Assembly (NCBI RefSeq): GCF_000686805.1
Contig: NZ_KK366017.1
Span: 744,001-808,000 of the forward strand
Origin: Bacillus sp. UNC41MFS5
Lineage (GTDB): Bacteria > Bacillota > Bacilli > Bacillales_B > DSM-18226
Length of the DNA: 64,000 nt
Reading direction: 5' to 3'
In this document: positions 62,702-64,000 of the stretch, in pieces
How positions within the stretch are numbered: position 1 is the stretch's first letter
Layout: each line of letters begins with the position of its first letter
Notes under the pieces: generated by a model
Database searches by the model: none
Told to the model about the DNA's origin: nothing
Seen by the model: only the letters and a program-made list of their open reading frames with translations
Position numbers and translations under genes: made by a program

Positions 62702-64000
62702 GTGAATACCATAAGTATTTTAAGTATAAGATTTAAAAACGTAAAGAGTTTAGGTAATACTTATATTGATTTAAGAAATATAAATATTTTGATTGGCAAA
62801 AATGGAGTAGGAAAGACGAATATTCAAAAATATCTATACTATTTTTATGAAAATCTAATGGAAAATAAGTTAGACACAGATATATTTGACAAGGAAAATC
62901 CTTACAATAACCATGCGGAAATAAGTATAAAGTTTGATTTGAAAGACTTTTTAGAAATTGGTAAGAGCCAGCCAGAAAATCAGTTTTTTGAAAAGATTAG
63001 TAAACTTCAAGAAAGAGGTTCCACTTTAAACTTAACATTTAAACAGTATAAAAATAATACTGTATCTTGGAGTCATGATTACCAAGAAAGAAAGTTAATA
63101 AAGTATTTATTTCCTATTTATTATATAGATGTAAGGAATATTGATTTATACGATTGGGATAATGTCTGGAATTTAATTGGTGATTTGGGTCAAAGAAGGA
63201 GTGAAAAAGAGGAAGAGTTCTCAAAGGAATTAGATAAAATTTTAAAGGATATCTATGGAGTAAAGTATTTTGAATATCTTGTTGAATTGAAATCTGAAAT
63301 TGAGGGGTTAGAATATAATGTACAGCCTTTTAGTAACAGTGATAAATTCAAAGAAATTTATAAGTTAAAATTTGGAGGGGAGAAATTCAAATTTAAGAAA
63401 AATAATCTAGATTTTTACTCTAAAGGTTATAATTCTTATAATTATTTAAGAATATTCTATACAATTTTAGATAAACTGCATAAAAGTAAGGTGAAAAATC
63501 CTATTGTTATTATAGATGAACCAGAAATAGGATTGCACCCAACTTTAATTGATGACCTTTATAAGTTTATATATTCACAAAATGAACTAATACAAACTAT
63601 ATTTGCTACACATTCACCAAGAATTGTTAAAAATGCATTGGTATTTGGTGGTGTAAATATATTCCAGATATATGAGAGTAAACTCAAAACTAATGTTAAA
63701 AAAGTAAAAAACCTAGAAAATAAAAAAAGTGATAAAGTTATTAGTGATAAAGAAGCTAGTTATTTTTTTTCAAATGGAATATTATTTGTCGAAGGGGTTA
63801 CTGAATATGAGATATTTAATAACCCTACTCTAAAGGAACTTTATCCAGTATTATCTGAGATTGAAATCTTCACCTATAATTCCAATAATATATCTTTAGA
63901 TGTTTCTCACCCATTCCAACGTAATTTAGATATTCCATATTTACTTTTGCTAGATATGGATAAAATAGTGAAATATGATAATGGAAAGAAAAAGTTTAAT
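62702..64000 (+). CDS. ABC-ATPase/TOPRIM (OLD-type) nuclease, right-truncated by the window
   Basis: 433 codons visible. ISILSIRFKNVKSLGNTYIDL leads into Walker A IGKNGVGKTN (31-40), Walker B IVIIDEPEIGLHP (Asp272/Glu273), switch His in ATHSPRIV, then TOPRIM-like FVEGVTEYEIF (Glu364) and LLLLDMDKI (Asp418, Asp420). The order is that of OLD-type nucleases, but the sequence differs much from the neighbour at 60301, so it is not a recent duplicate. GGAGGGTGA fits a start at ATA 62711 (7-8 bp spacing); the GTG at 62702 overlaps the ribosome site. No ATG is available. The C-terminus is outside the window. Confidence 0.75.
   Translation, partial: MNTISILSIRFKNVKSLGNTYIDLRNINILIGKNGVGKTNIQKYLYYFYENLMENKLDTDIFDKENPYNNHAEISIKFDLKDFLEIGKSQPENQFFEKISKLQERGSTLNLTFKQYKNNTVSWSHDYQERKLIKYLFPIYYIDVRNIDLYDWDNVWNLIGDLGQRRSEKEEEFSKELDKILKDIYGVKYFEYLVELKSEIEGLEYNVQPFSNSDKFKEIYKLKFGGEKFKFKKNNLDFYSKGYNSYNYLRIFYTILDKLHKSKVKNPIVIIDEPEIGLHPTLIDDLYKFIYSQNELIQTIFATHSPRIVKNALVFGGVNIFQIYESKLKTNVKKVKNLENKKSDKVISDKEASYFFSNGILFVEGVTEYEIFNNPTLKELYPVLSEIEIFTYNSNNISLDVSHPFQRNLDIPYLLLLDMDKIVKYDNGKKKFN

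Noticed and set aside
60301..64000. Gabija defence system
   Set aside because: The OLD-type protein is not followed by a UvrD-like helicase; the next gene is a second ABC-ATPase/TOPRIM protein.

Overview
The window is chromosomal DNA from a low-G+C, endospore-forming member of the Bacillaceae (Bacillus/Neobacillus type). The evidence is a Bacillus subtilis-like gene order (mutS-mutL, miaA-hfq-spoVK-hflX-ynbB-glnR-glnA, lexA-yneA-yneB-ynzC-tkt-sirA-yneF, ynzD-type spo0E, ccdA-ccdC-yneK), AGGAGG ribosome sites, GTG/TTG starts, sporulation genes and Bacillus-type LexA, GlnR and cre boxes.

Layout. (1) About 1-23,030 is an accessory catabolic region: a frameshifted M29/NicX-like gene at the left edge, two paralogous FAD monooxygenases, a NitT/TauT-type ABC importer, a tandem pair of phosphotriesterase-fold proteins (the first without its metal ligands), a thiolase-fold protein without catalytic cysteines plus its DUF35 partner, a CocE/NonD hydrolase, metallo-beta-lactamase-fold hydrolases, a two-subunit CoA-transferase, an HSL-type esterase, an MFS transporter, GntR/UTRA and TetR regulators and an acyl-CoA synthetase. 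The same 12-bp palindrome TTGGTATAACAA lies inside three promoters (ABC importer, phosphotriesterase operon, gntR), so the GntR protein probably controls a regulon here. The likely flow is import, ring hydroxylation or cleavage, ester/amide/lactone hydrolysis, CoA activation and C-C cleavage. The substrate is unknown; an aromatic or N-heteroaromatic ester/amide is my inference. (2) 23,080-51,610 is ordinary core chromosome: DNA repair, tRNA modification, cell shape, nitrogen control, SOS, transketolase, sporulation control and cytochrome c biogenesis. (3) At 51,875-51,971 lies a tRNA-Sec (UCA anticodon), followed 170 bp later by a tyrosine recombinase. (4) From there to the right edge is an AT-rich island: an RNase H-fold protein, two zinc-ribbon plus PD-(D/E)XK-type nucleases (one with NUMOD-like repeats), a candidate structured RNA with its own promoter and an 18-bp closing stem, an unrecognised 475-aa protein behind a large palindrome, and two ABC-ATPase/TOPRIM (OLD-type) proteins, the second running off the window.

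Most unusual features: the catalytically empty phosphotriesterase paralogue next to an intact one; the three-promoter operator; the tRNA-Sec used as an apparent island insertion site; the candidate RNA at about 55,576-55,775; tandem intergenic repeats at four loci with periods of 21 or 51-52 bp (close to 2 and 5 helical turns); and three island genes in which a stop codon is followed in frame by a protein-like tail.
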